Program-made: the position numbers and the translations under genes
Notes under the pieces: model-generated
What the model saw: only the letters and a program-made list of their open reading frames with translations
Told to the model about the DNA's origin: nothing
Databases searched by the model: none
Assembly (NCBI GenBank): GCA_028583405.1
Contig: JAPTMU010000091.1
Coordinates: 185,401 to 249,400 of the forward strand
Origin: Pogonophryne albipinna
Taxonomy: Eukaryota; Chordata; Actinopteri; Perciformes; Artedidraconidae
Direction of reading: 5' to 3'
Length of the DNA stretch: 64,000 bases
Shown: positions 30,609 through 43,619 of the stretch, in pieces
Numbering within the stretch: the stretch's first letter is position 1
Layout: each line of letters begins with the position of its first letter

Positions 30609-32672
30609 ATGGCTTCTTATTGGTCTAAAAGACGTAGAGTCATCAGAACTGTAAGGGACATGGAGAAAGATATCCTTAAGGAATACGAGGAAACTCTTTA
30701 TAATAACAAGTCACATTTAGACCCCCAGTGTGAATAGGGAACCACCCTTCAGAATCTCACACGTTTCCCAACTAGATACACCACCAGCTTCCCATGTACA
30801 CATGGAAAATGATCATACTGATGGTAGTTTAGCTGGAGATGATGAAGTTGAATCAGATCATGTACAAATGGGAAATGATCATACTGATGGTAGGGGGCTG
30901 GGAATGTTGAATCAGATTCTGACTCCGACAGCCATGACGAGCATCAGCCTCGTCAGGATCTGCTTATGAGGAGCCTAAGATATTGGGCAACATCCTACTC
31001 AATCAGTCTGGTTGCTTTGTCTGCTCTGCTGTCCATCTTAAAGCTTTTTCACCCTATGCTCCCTAAGGATGGAAGAACTCTGCTTAGAACACAACATGAT
31101 GTTGCAACCACTCAAATGCAAGGTGGCGAGTACTACCATTTTGGATTAGTGCAAGGGATTCTTTCACGATTGAAATGTTTGAGTTTACCAGTGAGCCTCA
31201 GAACTCTTACTTTACAGTTCAACATAGATGGTCTCCCTCTCTTTAAGAGTTCAAGACTTCAATTCTGGCCTATACTTGCAATTCTGAAATGTGATTATAC
31301 TAAGTCCCCATTTATTGTCGGTATCTTTTGTGGTTTAAGCAAGCCCAAGTGTGTTGTTGAGTATCTGCAGCAATTTATTAGCGACCTTAAAAATGTACTG
31401 GCTAATGGCGTTGTTCATAATTGTAACCGATTGAAAGTAGTGGTTTCCTCATTTGTGTGTGATGCTCCAGCCAGAGCCTACGTTAAGAATATCAAGTCAC
31501 ATAATGGCTATTCAGGGTGCGACAAGTGTGATCAACATGGTGTGTGGAGGAAGAAAATGACTTATCCTGAAACAAATGTCAGGCTCAGGACAGACTCAAG
31601 TTATTGTGATATGATTGATGACTTGAAACAGACACTCAGTCCTTTAACAGGGACAGTAAAGATGGTTTCTTCATTCCCAATAGATTATATGCACCTCTGT
31701 TGTCTTGGTGTGATGAGAAAACTGTTGAATATGTGGTTAAAGGGCAATCTAGCCACTAGGCTTCCTTCACAAACTGTTAACAGTATATCAAGCAAACTGC
31801 TGGGGTTACATTCCCACACCCCTTGTGAATTCAATCGCAAGCCAAGGGGTTTGAATGAGCTGGATCGTTGGAAAGCTACAGAGCTCCGATCCTTCATACT
31901 GTACTGGGGCCCTGTAGTTCTGAAGGATTGCCTTCCCAGTGAGATTTATGACAACTTTATGTTGTTTTCAGTGGCCATGTATTTGTTTTTGTCTCCTGGA
32001 ATTTCTGGCCAAAAGGTTGAATTAGCGCATAGATTGATGATTTCCTTTGTGGAACACTTTGGACAGTTGTATGGCAGGGATCAGATTGTGTTCAGTGTAC
32101 ACCAGCTTATACATTTAGCCGATGAATACAAACAATTTGGACCTTTAGATAATGTTTCAGGATTCCCTTTTGAGAATTATCTTGGCCAAATAAAGCATCT
32201 TTTACGCAAGCCACACCAACCTCTACAACAGGTGGTCAAAAGGTTGTCAGAACAGCCACGTTTTGAGGTTCCATTACCAACAGATGAACCAGTCTTACAG
32301 AAAATCCACACTGATGGTCCACTCCCTCAACATTTCGGTGTTGCTGTACAGTACACAAAGGTCTCCAGTAGTCGTTTTACCTTGTCTACAAAGCAGGGGG
32401 ATAATTGTATTGAGGTGGGACATAGTATTGCAGTAGTGCAGAATATAGTCCAGGAAGAAGATGAGGTCTATGTGATCTACAAAAGGTTCAGACACCAAGA
32501 ATCATATTACACTTATCCCTGCGAGTCCTCATGCATAGGTACATACAAGGTTAGAGAGTTGTGTGACAATATCGGGGTTGGTAAACTTGGATGTATCAAA
32601 CGTAAATGTGTTCTGTATCCAGAGTCAGAAGGAAATGGCCTCATAGCTATTCCAATAGCTCATATGCAGTAG
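30609..32672 (+). pseudogene. TNP2-like transposase of the CACTA element
   Basis: The likely start is the ATG at 30609 (MASYWSKRRRVIRTVRD). The N-terminal acidic region is broken by a TAG at about 30735 and a frame change near 30895. From 30966 a 568-residue frame is fully open. It contains FNIDGLPLFKSS, VCDAPARAYVKNIKSHNGYS, a GCDKC knuckle, FPIDYMHLCCLGVMRKLL, LNELDRWKATELRSF and FPFENYLGQIKHLLRKP. These are hallmarks I recognise from animal CACTA/EnSpm transposases, which cut and paste the element in the nucleus. The body looks well kept; only the N-terminus is damaged, unless an unrecognised intron removes it. Confidence 0.8.
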
Positions 32673-34021
32673 CATACCGCTCATACTGCTGGGCGAGTAA
32701 ATGACATCTTATGATTTATGAGCAGGTTTTTTTTTAATCATTTACATTATTTCATTTATTGTATACAGAATGGAAAGGGAGGTGGTGCTTTGGGCCGTTG
32801 TACTTTTTCCAAATGGCGGAGCTGCAACAGTTCTTGCCAGCTGGTTCAGTCTAAAGGAAGGTAAATTGTTATGGCCCCCAAAAAACATGTATTTGAAGGC
32901 CCTTAAAGAACACATGACGGCCCATAAAGGATGGACCACATATGCGAATGTCCGGCTCTTGATTACTTGTGGTAAGTAGTCACTGCATTACTATTGTCTA
33001 TTTTCAAGTATATAGGTATCCACACGTTTTTATGGATGGCAGTTTGAATGTGTGTGGTGCCATACCACATATGACATATCTGTCACAAGTGAGACTAGTC
33101 AGTAAAATGTCATCCTGTTATTTTATGCTTTTTCTTTTACAGACTCATTGGGAAAGGCCAAACGATACGAAGAAAAGTATGTGAATACTGGATGTCCAAC
33201 CACTGATCTGAGCTCTGAGGACGAAGCAGGTGAACGTGGGAAAAGAAGAGTAAGGGACAGTTGAATTCCTGTAGGAGGTCAGGTTCCATGTCTGGCCTGA
33301 CTTTAACCCTTATCAGACAGCGTCGCATTGCTAAGAACCAGTATGCGTGCATAGGCTGGAACCAAAAGAACCCAACCGCTCATAAGATGCGATGGAAAAG
33401 TGGTCACAGCACTCCCAGTGTGGAGGAAGCAGGCTTAGGATGTTTACTTTGATCGCTCCCTCTTGAAATATATAATCCTTGGTTTCTGTGTAAACAATAA
33501 GTAAAAACCCCACCTCCAGTGCTGTGATAGACTAGTGTCATCTCTATGTGTACCTGTACGTCAAGCTGCCTCATTCTACAGAAATGGGCCATGGGCCAAA
33601 TTAGTTCAATTAATGGGAATGTTGAATGTTTCATTTTTATTTTCCAGGCCAAATCCTGTGTACATGGAGTCAGATGGGGAGTCAGAAACCAGCTGTGTGA
33701 AGAGAAGATTTGCCAAGCCACCTGATGTTCATTGTCCTACAGTGCTCCCAGAATCCAGCCAGTACCCCTCAGTACCAACCCCAAATGCAAGCAGTGGTAT
33801 GTCATTACTTTTTAAAATGGCAGAAACAATATGTTTGCTTTAATTTACAAGCATTTAGTTCCTCCATCAATACATTCAAACATCAGTCATGTGATATGTG
33901 TTCAAAAGTTACAGCATCCATTATTCCTGTCTTTTGTTCCCTTTTAGCCTCTGGAGGAAGCCACTCGGAGGATGTTCTGTCAATTCACCAGGCTGATAAT
34001 GGTAAGTGAACCACTTCACAC

Positions 34022-34594
34022 GAGGGATCGACCGATATGGCTTTTTCAAGGCCGATACCGATTATTAGTAATCAAGGAGACCGATATACATTTGCAGTAA
34101 TATCAGAAAATCTTGGTCTCAAAATGTAGAATAACACAAACTCCAACACAACTTCTTTGAAATGCCTTTTTATGTTTGATGAACTTTTCAACATCTTAAA
34201 ACTGGTTTCCTCTCTGTGACCTTGAGTAAAGTAAATGAAATAAAAATAAAATAAAAACTACTAAAACTTGTTCTGAACTTCTGATATTTGAGTCTCACTC
34301 ATTTAGTAGTCCCAATTAAGCAGCACCAGATTGTGGTGTAGAAAGCAGAGTTGCTGCGAGGCTCCACTAGCAGCCCCCCCCCTCACAGTTTATCCGCTGC
34401 GAGACGCTACCCGCGTAACTGGGAAACTGATAGAATTGGATCGGGACATTGCTCGTGAACACAGAGTGGTGACTGCAACCAGAGAAACGGCCGCATCAGA
34501 TCCAAAGTTTTATCTGCAATTTGATTTAAAAAAAGGCCGATAGCGATAATCTGTAAAATGCGGAATATCGGCCTCGATAATCGGTCGACCCCTA
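34022..34594. mobile_element. Non-autonomous hAT element
   Basis: The ends are AGGGATCGACCGAT and ATCGGTCGACCCCT, with an 8-bp duplication CTTCACAC (34014-34021, 34595-34602). It lies in an intron of the DUF4806-like gene and has no transposase frame. Confidence 0.88.
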
Positions 34595-35294
34595 CTTCAC
34601 ACTACTACCTCCGGGCGGACAGTATGTAAATGTGCTTTGTCCGAGTTACAGCATTCATAGTTCATGTTTTGTGTTCTCTCATTGTAGGCTTTTGTGGAAG
34701 CTATTTGGCGGAGTTGGACCAGTCAATGGACCACTGTAATGATGGTAAGTAAACTAATGGTGTAAAAGTCAGGCACATTAATGTGGCTGCCAATGACCAT
34801 TTATTCAGGACACCGGAAATATGACCCAATGTTTCAGTCTGTCCGAAACGTTGGTCATATTTTCTGTATTCTGAATAAATTGTCATCGGCAGCCACTTGA
34901 GTGCACCCCTCGTTATTAAGTAGACTAATAGGCTATTATATGTCTTTTTTATCTTTGGATCACAGGGATTATCAGCACCTTAGGTGGGAAACTATTCTTT
35001 AATTACTCACTCGGTAGTCAAGTGTGTTCATCCCACAGATCTCCTTTATCTAAAGTTGGAAAGTAACTATATGGGGCTAGCTAGGTGCAATTGCTATATG
35101 GTGCACATGGATAACAACTTTGATAGTGCTCATTTGCCTTATTTAGTTATTTCTGTCTTTTTCTAGGATTGCCAACATATAACTCCAGCCCCTACCACGC
35201 TATGCCATTAGAGAAAGCAAGGAATGGTATTTCTCATCTTAAATGTTGTTGTTTTTTGTGGAAAATTCCCAAATTCATGTTCAATATAAATAAT

Positions 35295-35505
35295 TAATAC
35301 CAGCTCAGTGGCCTTGTGGGTAGTGTCCGCTCTGAGATTGGGAGGTTGTGAGTTTGATCGCCGACCGAGTCATACCAGACTGTTAAAAATGGTACCCGAT
35401 ATCTCCCTGCTTGGCACTCAGTATCAAGGGTTGGATTGGGTTAAGTCCCTGCGACATACTAGCATCATGTCCAGGGGGTGTACTTGTACATCATGCTTAC
35501 TTATA
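35295..35505 (+). repeat. tRNA-type SINE
   Basis: GCTCAGTGGCCTTGTGGGTA resembles an A box. GGTTGTGAGTTTGATCGCC about 35 bases later resembles a B box. A body with CTGCTTGGCACTCAGTATC follows. It lies in an intron of the DUF4806-like gene. Confidence 0.65.
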
Positions 35506-35727
35506 AACAATTAATAATGGTGTCTTATCTTTTAGACGGCGGTGCCAGCTATGCACATGGCTCAAGATTAGCTGACTTCAGCGCACCGGGCTTGGCTCAC
35601 CTGACCCCGCAGCACCCATCCCACCCCCCTTCAGCTCCAGAAACACCACGGGGGAGATTATATGGAGGGGAATCAAGCCGAGTGTTGAAAGGCAAGTATC
35701 ATTTTCTGAGCAGGTTCTTAACCGTAC

Positions 35728-37615
35728 TGATTCAATTCAATTCAAAACCTTTATTTATCCAGGTAAAATCCCATTGAGATCAATGATCTCTTTTTCAAGG
35801 GAGACCTGCAGCAGTAGGTTCCACAAGAAGACATAAAAACATAAACAACAGAACAACAAAAGGACATCATACAGCAAAATGTACAGGGATTACAATTTAC
35901 ATATTTAACCACATGTACAGGTACCAACAGCATCTGATTGGTTAGCATCCAGCCGAGCTTTAAAAACATGTAGTGGTACTAGCTTGGTAATTTTCCATTC
36001 TTTTTGCAGACTGTTCCAAGTTAGTGGAGCTGCACATCTAAAAGCTTTCTTCCCTAAGACAGTCCTAGCACTTGGCACATTTAATAAAACCACAGCATGC
36101 GATCTCAGGCAATAAGTACTTTCAATTCGCAGAGAGATCAGGGAGCAGATATAAGATGGTAGTTTATCCAACATGGCTTTGTAAATGAAAATGTACCAGT
36201 GACTGAGCCTCTGTACAGGAAGTGATGGCATAACCGCCTTGGTATACAGGGTACAGTGATGCGTAAGTGCTTTACAATTTGTCAAAAATCTCAGTGCGCT
36301 GTGATACGCAGCATCTAACTTGCTCAGGTAATTGGCAGGTGCATTCATATATAACAAATCACCATAGTCCAGCACAGGTCAAAAGGTCACAGAGCCTTTT
36401 CCTGGCCTCAAGCGAGAAACAGGACTTGTTCCTGTAGAAGAAACCTAGCCTAACCCTCAGTTTTTTAAGCAGGTTATTTACATGAAGTTTAAAAGAGAGA
36501 CAATCATCAAGCCAGATACCAAGGTATTTGTAACAGGTAACAACTTCAAGTTTTATTCCTTGCGTAGTTACAATATCCAAAACAGGCTCTTGTGTCTTTT
36601 TAGCTTTTGAAAATAGCATTACCTTGGTTTTATCAACATTTAAAAGAAGCTTTAGTTCAGAGAGCTGAGTCTGAATAATGTTAAAAACAGCCTGTAATTT
36701 AACACCAGCCTCCTGAATGGAGGGACCTGCACAGGACATCACGGTATCGTCCGCATAAAAATGTAAAGTAGCTTCATCCACATTTTCACCTAAACTGTTG
36801 ATGTAGATGGAGAATAAAAGTGGACCTAAAACAGAACCTTGAGGAACACCATTAGCAATGTTTAACCACTCAGAAGACAGCCCATCAAAGTGAACACATT
36901 GGGACCTTTCAGAGAGGTAGTTCACAAACCACCCACTGCATGGCTGGACATTCCAATACTGGCTAGCCTCTGCTTTAAGATGAGATGATCGACGGTATCA
37001 AACGCTTTGGAAAGGTCAACAAATAGAGCTGCACAACTCTGCTTATTATCTAAAATACTAGTAATGTCATTCACCACTTTCATTGTGGCAGTGATGGTGC
37101 TGTGTTGCTTTCTGAAGCCTGACTGATGTTTAGACAGGATATCATTGTTACATAAAAACTCCTTTACTTGTTCACTCACTAGGCGTTCAAGAACCTTAGC
37201 CAGAACTGACCATTTAGAGATGGGCCTATAATTATTTAAAATAGTTGCCTCCCCTCCTTTCAGTAAAGGCAAGACATAAGCAGACTTCCATACTTTTGGA
37301 ATTGTATTTGTGCTGAGGGTGAGGCTAAAAAGAGAAGTAAGAGGTGGAGCAATCAAATCTGCAGCTATCTTTAAAAAGAAAGGCTCTAAGCTGTCCGGGC
37401 CAGCCGGTTTCCTAGGATCTAACTTGGATAATGCTTCATGAACAATACCAATAGTTAAAGGAGTAAAACTGAAAGGGTTTTCCAGACCACATTGTTCAGA
37501 GTCAAGGATTGGAGCGTTCACAGAAGCAGAAGTACAGTCAGTGACAGAATCAAACAGAGATGCCTTCTGAATTGAGAAACCTATCCCTTGTGACTTTCCC
37601 ATCTTTTCATGTTTT
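35728..37615 (-). mobile_element. CR1/L2-like LINE, 5'-truncated and frameshifted
   Basis: Three adjoining minus-strand frames (37602-36922, 36925-36359, 36375-35905) together form the reverse transcriptase of a non-LTR retrotransposon. Motifs: LDPRKPAGPDSLEPFFLK, LPLLKGGEATILNNYRPIS, HQSGFRKQHST, FVDLSKAFDTVDH, NGVPQGSVLGPLLFSIYINS and the active-site FYADDT. The endonuclease is missing. Frame changes near 36923 and 36370 inactivate it. The 3' end carries CAGGTCTCCCTTGAAAAAG and a TTGAATTGAATTG tail, common in fish CR1/L2-like elements. It is inserted antisense in a DUF4806-gene intron. Confidence 0.88.
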
Positions 37616-37648
37616 TTGTCATGGTGTTAAGGCTTAAAATGTAAGCAC

Positions 37649-37961
37649 TTAAACCTGCACTATGTAACCTTTTTGTGATTACAATGTTATTTTGTCCAAT
37701 CTGTATGGTAGTGTTAATACAATATAACTTACAATTGGGGTGGTTGATTTTGGTCTCCCTGCTCTTCTATTGAGACATTTAGATCCTTTATCTAGGTGAG
37801 ACATGACCGTGGTTTGACAAAAATTATGACTTTATGGTCAATTTCTCCCCCGAGCAAGCAGGCAGGCTCTATAAGCTCAGTGGTAAATATGTCAGCAGTT
37901 GTGCTGGAGACCTGTGTTCAAATTCAGGGTAGAATAGGAAAGTTACATAGTGCAGCTTTAA
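37649..37961. mobile_element. TTAA-flanked MITE
   Basis: Inverted ends TTAAACCTGCACTATGTAAC and GTTACATAGTGCAGCTTTAA frame about 300 bases with no coding capacity. The outermost TTAA on each side is probably the duplicated target. Confidence 0.85.
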
Positions 37962-39570
37962 TGGTTACTGTTGGCAAACACTTATCAGTGAGTTACTTAG
38001 TGTCATTCTAAATGATTGGAAATTAAAAATCTATCCTTGAAATGTAAATTAAAACCTTTATTTTTTTATTTTTCAAGACATTGCTGCCATGAGAACCACG
38101 AAGATGCTTACCGAGCTATGTATGGAGGTGAAGCAGATCTCACGTGACATTAACTTTATAAAGACTGAACACACATGGAGCTGGACCAGAGTCACAAGAA
38201 GACAACTTCCCCAAAATGCTTCCACTCACCAACGAGGAGAAGTTTGATGAGACTGAAGCTGCTCTGAGGGAGGAAGCAGTCCGTCGAAAGATGGTAAACA
38301 ATTTTTACACAAAGCATTTTCTCTATAATCTGTCGAGGCTTCTAATATTTTCTGTATGCATTTGCAGGTATCCTGTGGATCCTTATAAGTTTTAAAAGTC
38401 TTACATTTCTTGTTTGAAATCTTAAGGGCTTATGTCTGGAATTGTAGGAGTGGATAAATTACATTTAGTTTTTCTCTTGGATGTGTGTTTGACAGAAATA
38501 TTGTAAAAATACGCCTCACAAATCACGATAATATTTTTATTAATCAATATTTGACAATTTCTTTAGGATTGCCAATTTGGTTGTTGGCATTGTTTGTCGA
38601 TTAGTTTGGACACAGTAGTGGTCTTATTTCTTCCTTAGAGGTAATACAAATGTGTTCAAATTCATTACATTTGTATTTATTTATAAATGAGAAGATGTCT
38701 ATTTACGTAGTACACTGTAGCACACTAACCATTTTCTCTCGTCTGTTAAGATTACCCGCCTGGCATTAGTCGGAGGGACCAACTCGGAAAATATGATCCG
38801 GCGAATGCTATCCGCTGCCATGACAAACAGTCTAGCCTGCATCTTCAACTGGGTGGGAAAGGGAGAGAAGAGGGCCTTCAAGGACACGCTGATAAAGGAC
38901 TGCATGTTTGGTGAGCCTGCACCTCAAAATACTAGGTTTACTACTTTACAACAGATTAGGCAAATATTGAATTTAATTCATAAGTCTTTTAAATGTCTTT
39001 CTCAAGTTGATAAGAATGGATGCAAAATGCATCCATTCTTATCCTTATCTTCATATAAGTGGTCCACATTAATGCTCATAATAGGACGGCAGCATTTCTG
39101 TCTACTCGCTCTGCATCTCAAAGGTGGGCTGTGGACAGTTCAGAAACCTGCCTACCAGTGACATTATTCCTAGCTAATGGAAATTGGAAATGACCACTGA
39201 TGGGCACGTTTCTGAATTGTCCACTACCGTCCTCTGAGACACAGAGCGAGTAGACAGAAATCAGTAATAGTGTGAATCAATTATATGAAGATGGGGTTGA
39301 TGGGTGAATTGCTCAATTAAGGCCGCCTGAAAACCTAGTACACTAAACAGTACACACTGGAACGCATCCATTGCAGCTTTCTTCTTCTTATTTCAATAAA
39401 CAAACAAAAAATGTAACATCTTTTTTTTCAGCTGCTGCTCGTCAATTTGACCGCAGGCTGACGGAATTGACATTCAGGGTTGGAGCGAGACACAGAGGAA
39501 CTCAGGCTGAGCACACAGACACACACTCACAGCCAGGTGTAAATCCACGGGGCTGAGTGAGAGTGTGTGT

Positions 39571-39756
39571 GTGTTACGCCACTATGCCCGTTACGTTACT
39601 TTACTGAGGAAGAAGTTCTGGGACAGCGTAGACAGGTCTTTTCTGTGTTAGAGTTTTACTCGCTACAGGGTGTACTTTGAGGGTTTGTGACTGCAGACCG
39701 TTTACATGCAGAAAAAGCTACATAACACCCAAGGGGACGGGTAATGACATGTGACC
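39571..39756. repeat. Terminus of a THAP-type transposon
   Basis: It matches, in reverse, the left end of the THAP element at 19226. It contains one copy of the 67-bp unit that forms the satellite at 3411-5350 (GACAGGTCTTTTCTGTG onward). It ends TGACATGTGACC beside TTAA. No partner end is found nearby. Confidence 0.75.
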
Positions 39757-39887
39757 TTAAGAGACAATGTTTTTCATGCTTGTGGACAAAAGATGTTAAA
39801 GATGTTCATATCATTGAATCTGAATAAATAACTGAATAAGTAATGGGCTCTTTTTTTGTTTGTTCATTTTAGTTTATTTTCAATGTC

Positions 39888-40203
39888 CGACGTCAATTGC
39901 AATCTTCAGCATGACAATATCTCAATGTTGATTCAATGACTTTTTGCAATCTGATAATAACATTGTTTCAATGTATAATGCAATGCATAATATAGTTGAA
40001 TCAATGTTGATCCAATTCTACATTCTTTCAATGTTGATCATATCGTAATTGAATCAAGGTTGATTCATTGTTGGGATTGGTTGAAAATGCAATGTTGTTT
40101 CAATGCTGATCATAGCGAGCACATTCACTGTTGTTTCAATGTCTGTCTTCAATGTTGAACACAATCTTCAGCGTGACCATATCTCAATGTTGATTCAATG
40201 ACT
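39888..40203. repeat. Right subterminal repeat region of the CACTA element
   Basis: About ten variants of CAATGTTGATTCAATG and TTGAATCAATGTTGAT occur in both orientations. A 45-base piece is duplicated (AATCTTCAGCATGACAATAT and AATCTTCAGCGTGACCATAT). The left counterpart is 27895-28090. In known CACTA elements such motifs bind the transposon's accessory protein. Confidence 0.75.
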
Positions 40204-40220
40204 TTTTGCTATCTGGGTAG

Positions 40221-41150
40221 GGTCCATTTAAAAAAGGTACACTTGTAAAATGTGCTAAAACAATGCAAATGTAATCTACAGGCCATATTGCCCGCCCCCT
40301 AATGATTTTGATTTGTGAGAATAGATCAATAATACTTGCGTAATAGTGTATTTGTTAATTAATAATACATTTTTCTCAAATACAAATAAAGATTTGACCA
40401 CTAACAAACGCATCTGCAATAACGGTGAGGTGACGTGAAGGGGCCCTGACCGATCGTTAATATGTGACGAGTGAGAATGGTTTGGCCCGTTACCCGCGCT
40501 TTTATAAACATGTTATCGAAATGTGCCGGCCGAGAAAGCCTGTATTGTGCTTGTGCGGGAGCCTGTCTGCAGTTCGCTTTGCTCCGGAACAGACAGCTGA
40601 CTGCATTCACCCCCCACCCCTCAAAAATAATAACTAATCGGATATACACGATTAAGGTGAATTACATATATTAGACCCCATTGTTAAATTCAGAGTTACG
40701 TGCACAGCGCCGCAGTTACCGCCTGCTTCGCGCTATTTTTTGAATGTCGGACTGCCGGTTAAGTACTGTAAGGACGTTAACGTCAGAGCAGCAGCATGTT
40801 AACTTTAGCTAGTAACTCCTATTAGTCAACGGCAGCCCTACTGTTTATAAGTGTGTTCCTGGTGCTTAATGTTATCCGCTATTATCTTGTAAATGTGATG
40901 TTATTCCTGAATTAAGCTAGTAGCTAGCTAGAGCTGTTTTCCACAATTACGTTGAGGCTTACACACAGGTATGTTTGCTAGTCACAGTAAGCTAATGAAA
41001 ACTGCAAACTTGTATTAAAAGTCTGCACATTTCTTTTTGTCGTAGGGTGAAGCTGGTGCATAGCAGTGAGACTCAAGATTCAAGGTAACTTGAACAGAAC
41101 TGGCCTTTCTACAGATGCGATCATCATGCTTTGTTGAAATTGCATGGTTG
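40221..41150. other. No gene seen
   Basis: Sequence right of the CACTA element. No convincing exon or repeat is recognised before the zinc-finger exon. Confidence 0.3.
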
Positions 41151-41160
41151 AAATGGTTCA

Positions 41161-41465
41161 ATGGCGTGGAAGTGCAAATGGTGTGCTGTCTCGTCAGACA
41201 CCCAGGCTCAGTTATTTAGGCACTATCGTTTGAAGCATAGCCAGTACTCAATAGTTAGCCCTTTGCCATGTGTCTATGACTCTTGCATTTTTTACATTTC
41301 AATCATTTATCATTGCAGGAAGTTGAGAAAGGTGAGAAGAACCTCATCTTGATAGAAAAGCTCATGCAGACGACTTTTGCCCTTCGTCGCCAGGAGATCG
41401 TTCAGGAAAATCCCTTGGTCGGGGACTTTTTAGAGAAATGGCCGGCCCTCCGGAAGGAATCACAG
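41161..41465 (+). pseudogene. C2H2 zinc-finger gene of a multi-copy fish family, 5' exons
   Basis: The ATG at 41161 opens MAWKCKWCAVSSDTQAQLFR then HYRLKH, a C2H2 zinc finger (C-x2-C-x12-H-x4-H), followed by PLPCVYDSC. A second exon (41319-41465, acceptor TTGCAG, donor GTACAA) encodes LIEKLMQTTFALRRQEIVQE and FLEKWPALRKESQ. I know this pair from uncharacterised multi-copy zinc-finger genes in fish. The C-terminal exon of the same family lies at 52864-53163. Between them are an integrase gene, a Myb-like gene, the protease exon and large repeats, so this copy is unlikely to be intact. Confidence 0.65.
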
Positions 41466-41625
41466 GTACAACACAGACGCTCAGACGTTTTAATCTTTCT
41501 CTTTTCTGCCCCTTGTCACATCTTTCTCATAGTCTGCACACCGTTTCCCAATTTTGCTTGCAGAAACTGCCTACTTTGCACACAGTGAACAGTGTTGTTG
41601 TTCAATGTTAATATATTATAAATAG

Positions 41626-42530
<905 letters not shown>

Positions 42531-42703
42531 GCGACCCCCACTTTGGGAACCCCTGCCCTAGACAATGAATGGGGCTCTGGCTTTCTGCCTTATTTCTATT
42601 ACAGTCCGATAGAGGTAAAATAAACAATGGCATACTGGTATTGTCAGTGTAGAAACACGTCAACAGTGATTTACTGTAATTCTCATGTATTCTTTCCCCC
42701 CAG

Positions 42704-43470
42704 GTTACAGAGCCTTTGGAACTGGTTGGGATGGACTTGGTGGGTAAACTCACAGTAACAGATGGTGGCACCCAGTACATATGTGTAATGGTTGACTATT
42801 TCACCAAATGGGCAGAGGCCTACCCACTAAAGAGTAAAACAGCGGAAGAGGTGACCAATTGTATCCTTGATTTCTTTTACAAATGTGGTGCACCTCAAAG
42901 ACTGCTAACAGACCAGGGCTCAGAGTTGTGCAACAAGGTACAGTGTTGATGCAGTATGAATCCCCAATATGTAACTGTAGTTGCTGTGCTAACCTATTGC
43001 TTGTTTGTCCTAATGATAATAGCAAGGTCAACTCTGGCCTGTGTGAGAGGCTGGACATAAAGAGAAGCCTGTGCTCCGCCTACCATCCACAGACCAATGG
43101 CCTTGTGGAGAAACTGAACGGCACTATCCAGAGGTATTGGTTTTCAGTACCTGATGGAATTCACGCTCTTCATAGAATAACAAACACATTTCCTGTTCCT
43201 ATGTGAACAGGTAATCAGTAATGATATGTTGCTTTATCATACATGAGAACCCATATTCTCTCCTGCTTCCTCATACCTATACTTGAATTCTGCATTTTAA
43301 GGTCGTTGAACAAAATGGTGGCTGGTCACCCCAAACGTTGGGACCAGGTGCTCCAGTCCACCATGTTTGGTCTTCGGACCAAAAAACAGCTGACCACGAA
43401 ATACAGCCTGTATTATTTGATGTTTGGGAGGGAGGCTAGGTATCCTTCAGAGGTGCCAAAGGAGTACGAG
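42704..43470 (+). CDS. Intron-split integrase domain (Ginger/GIN-like)
   Basis: Three exons, 42704-42937, 43027-43133 and 43302-43470, have proper borders (GT donors, CAG/AAG acceptors) and fitting phases. The product is a retroviral-type integrase core: LELVGMDLVGKL (first Asp), VMVDYFTKWAEAYPLKSK, LLTDQGSEL (second Asp), SAYHPQTNGLVEKLNGTIQR (Glu) and MFGREARYPSEVP. Counting across the first splice, second Asp and Glu are 35 residues apart, so D,D35E is intact. Spliced integrases of this kind are known from Ginger transposons and GIN-type domesticated genes. A possible next exon is at 43555-43614. The N-terminal zinc site is not found. Function as a transposase is inferred. Confidence 0.75.
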
Positions 43471-43619
43471 GTAAGATGTTCTAATGTTGTCATCCTTTTA
43501 AACGTTTTCATTTGGATCACCTGTCTTCTAAAATTCTAACTGATTTGTTGCAGGTCAAAGAAGACAAAGGTCTAAATGTGTTTTGGGGGAAATGTCCGGG
43601 CTGCAAAGTAACCAGTACG

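Larger units (their letters stand above)
32770..39556 (+). pseudogene. DUF4806-like companion gene of the CACTA element
   Basis: Probable exons: 32770-32971 (MEREVVLWAVVLFPNGGAAT), 33143-33249, 33649-33795, 33948-34001, 34689-34744, about 35168-35226, 35536-35692, 38078-38293, 38752-38911 and 39432-39556. The late exons encode LPLTNEEKFDETEAALREEA and then ITRLALVGGTNSENMIRRML with CIFNWVGKGEKRAFKDT. I recognise these as the DUF4806 region often found beside EnSpm-type transposases; its function is unknown. The exon at 38078 shows a frame change near 38195. The intron 35693-38077 has swollen by LINE and MITE insertions. Small-exon borders are tentative. Confidence 0.65.
27878..40220 (+). mobile_element. 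CACTA/EnSpm-like DNA transposon, 12.3 kb
   Basis: The two ends are perfect 17-bp inverted repeats CTACCCAGATAGCAAAA (27878-27894; complement at 40204-40220). With the two bases outside, the ends read GACTA and CCCTA, each one change from CACTA. Both subterminal regions (27895-28090 and 39888-40203) carry many copies, in both directions, of CAATGTTGATTCAATG-like motifs, as CACTA elements do. Between them lie a TNP2-like transposase (30609-32672) and a DUF4806-like companion gene (32770-39556) on the plus strand. Three hAT elements, a LINE, a MITE, a SINE and a transposon terminus are nested inside. No target duplication is identifiable. Confidence 0.75.
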
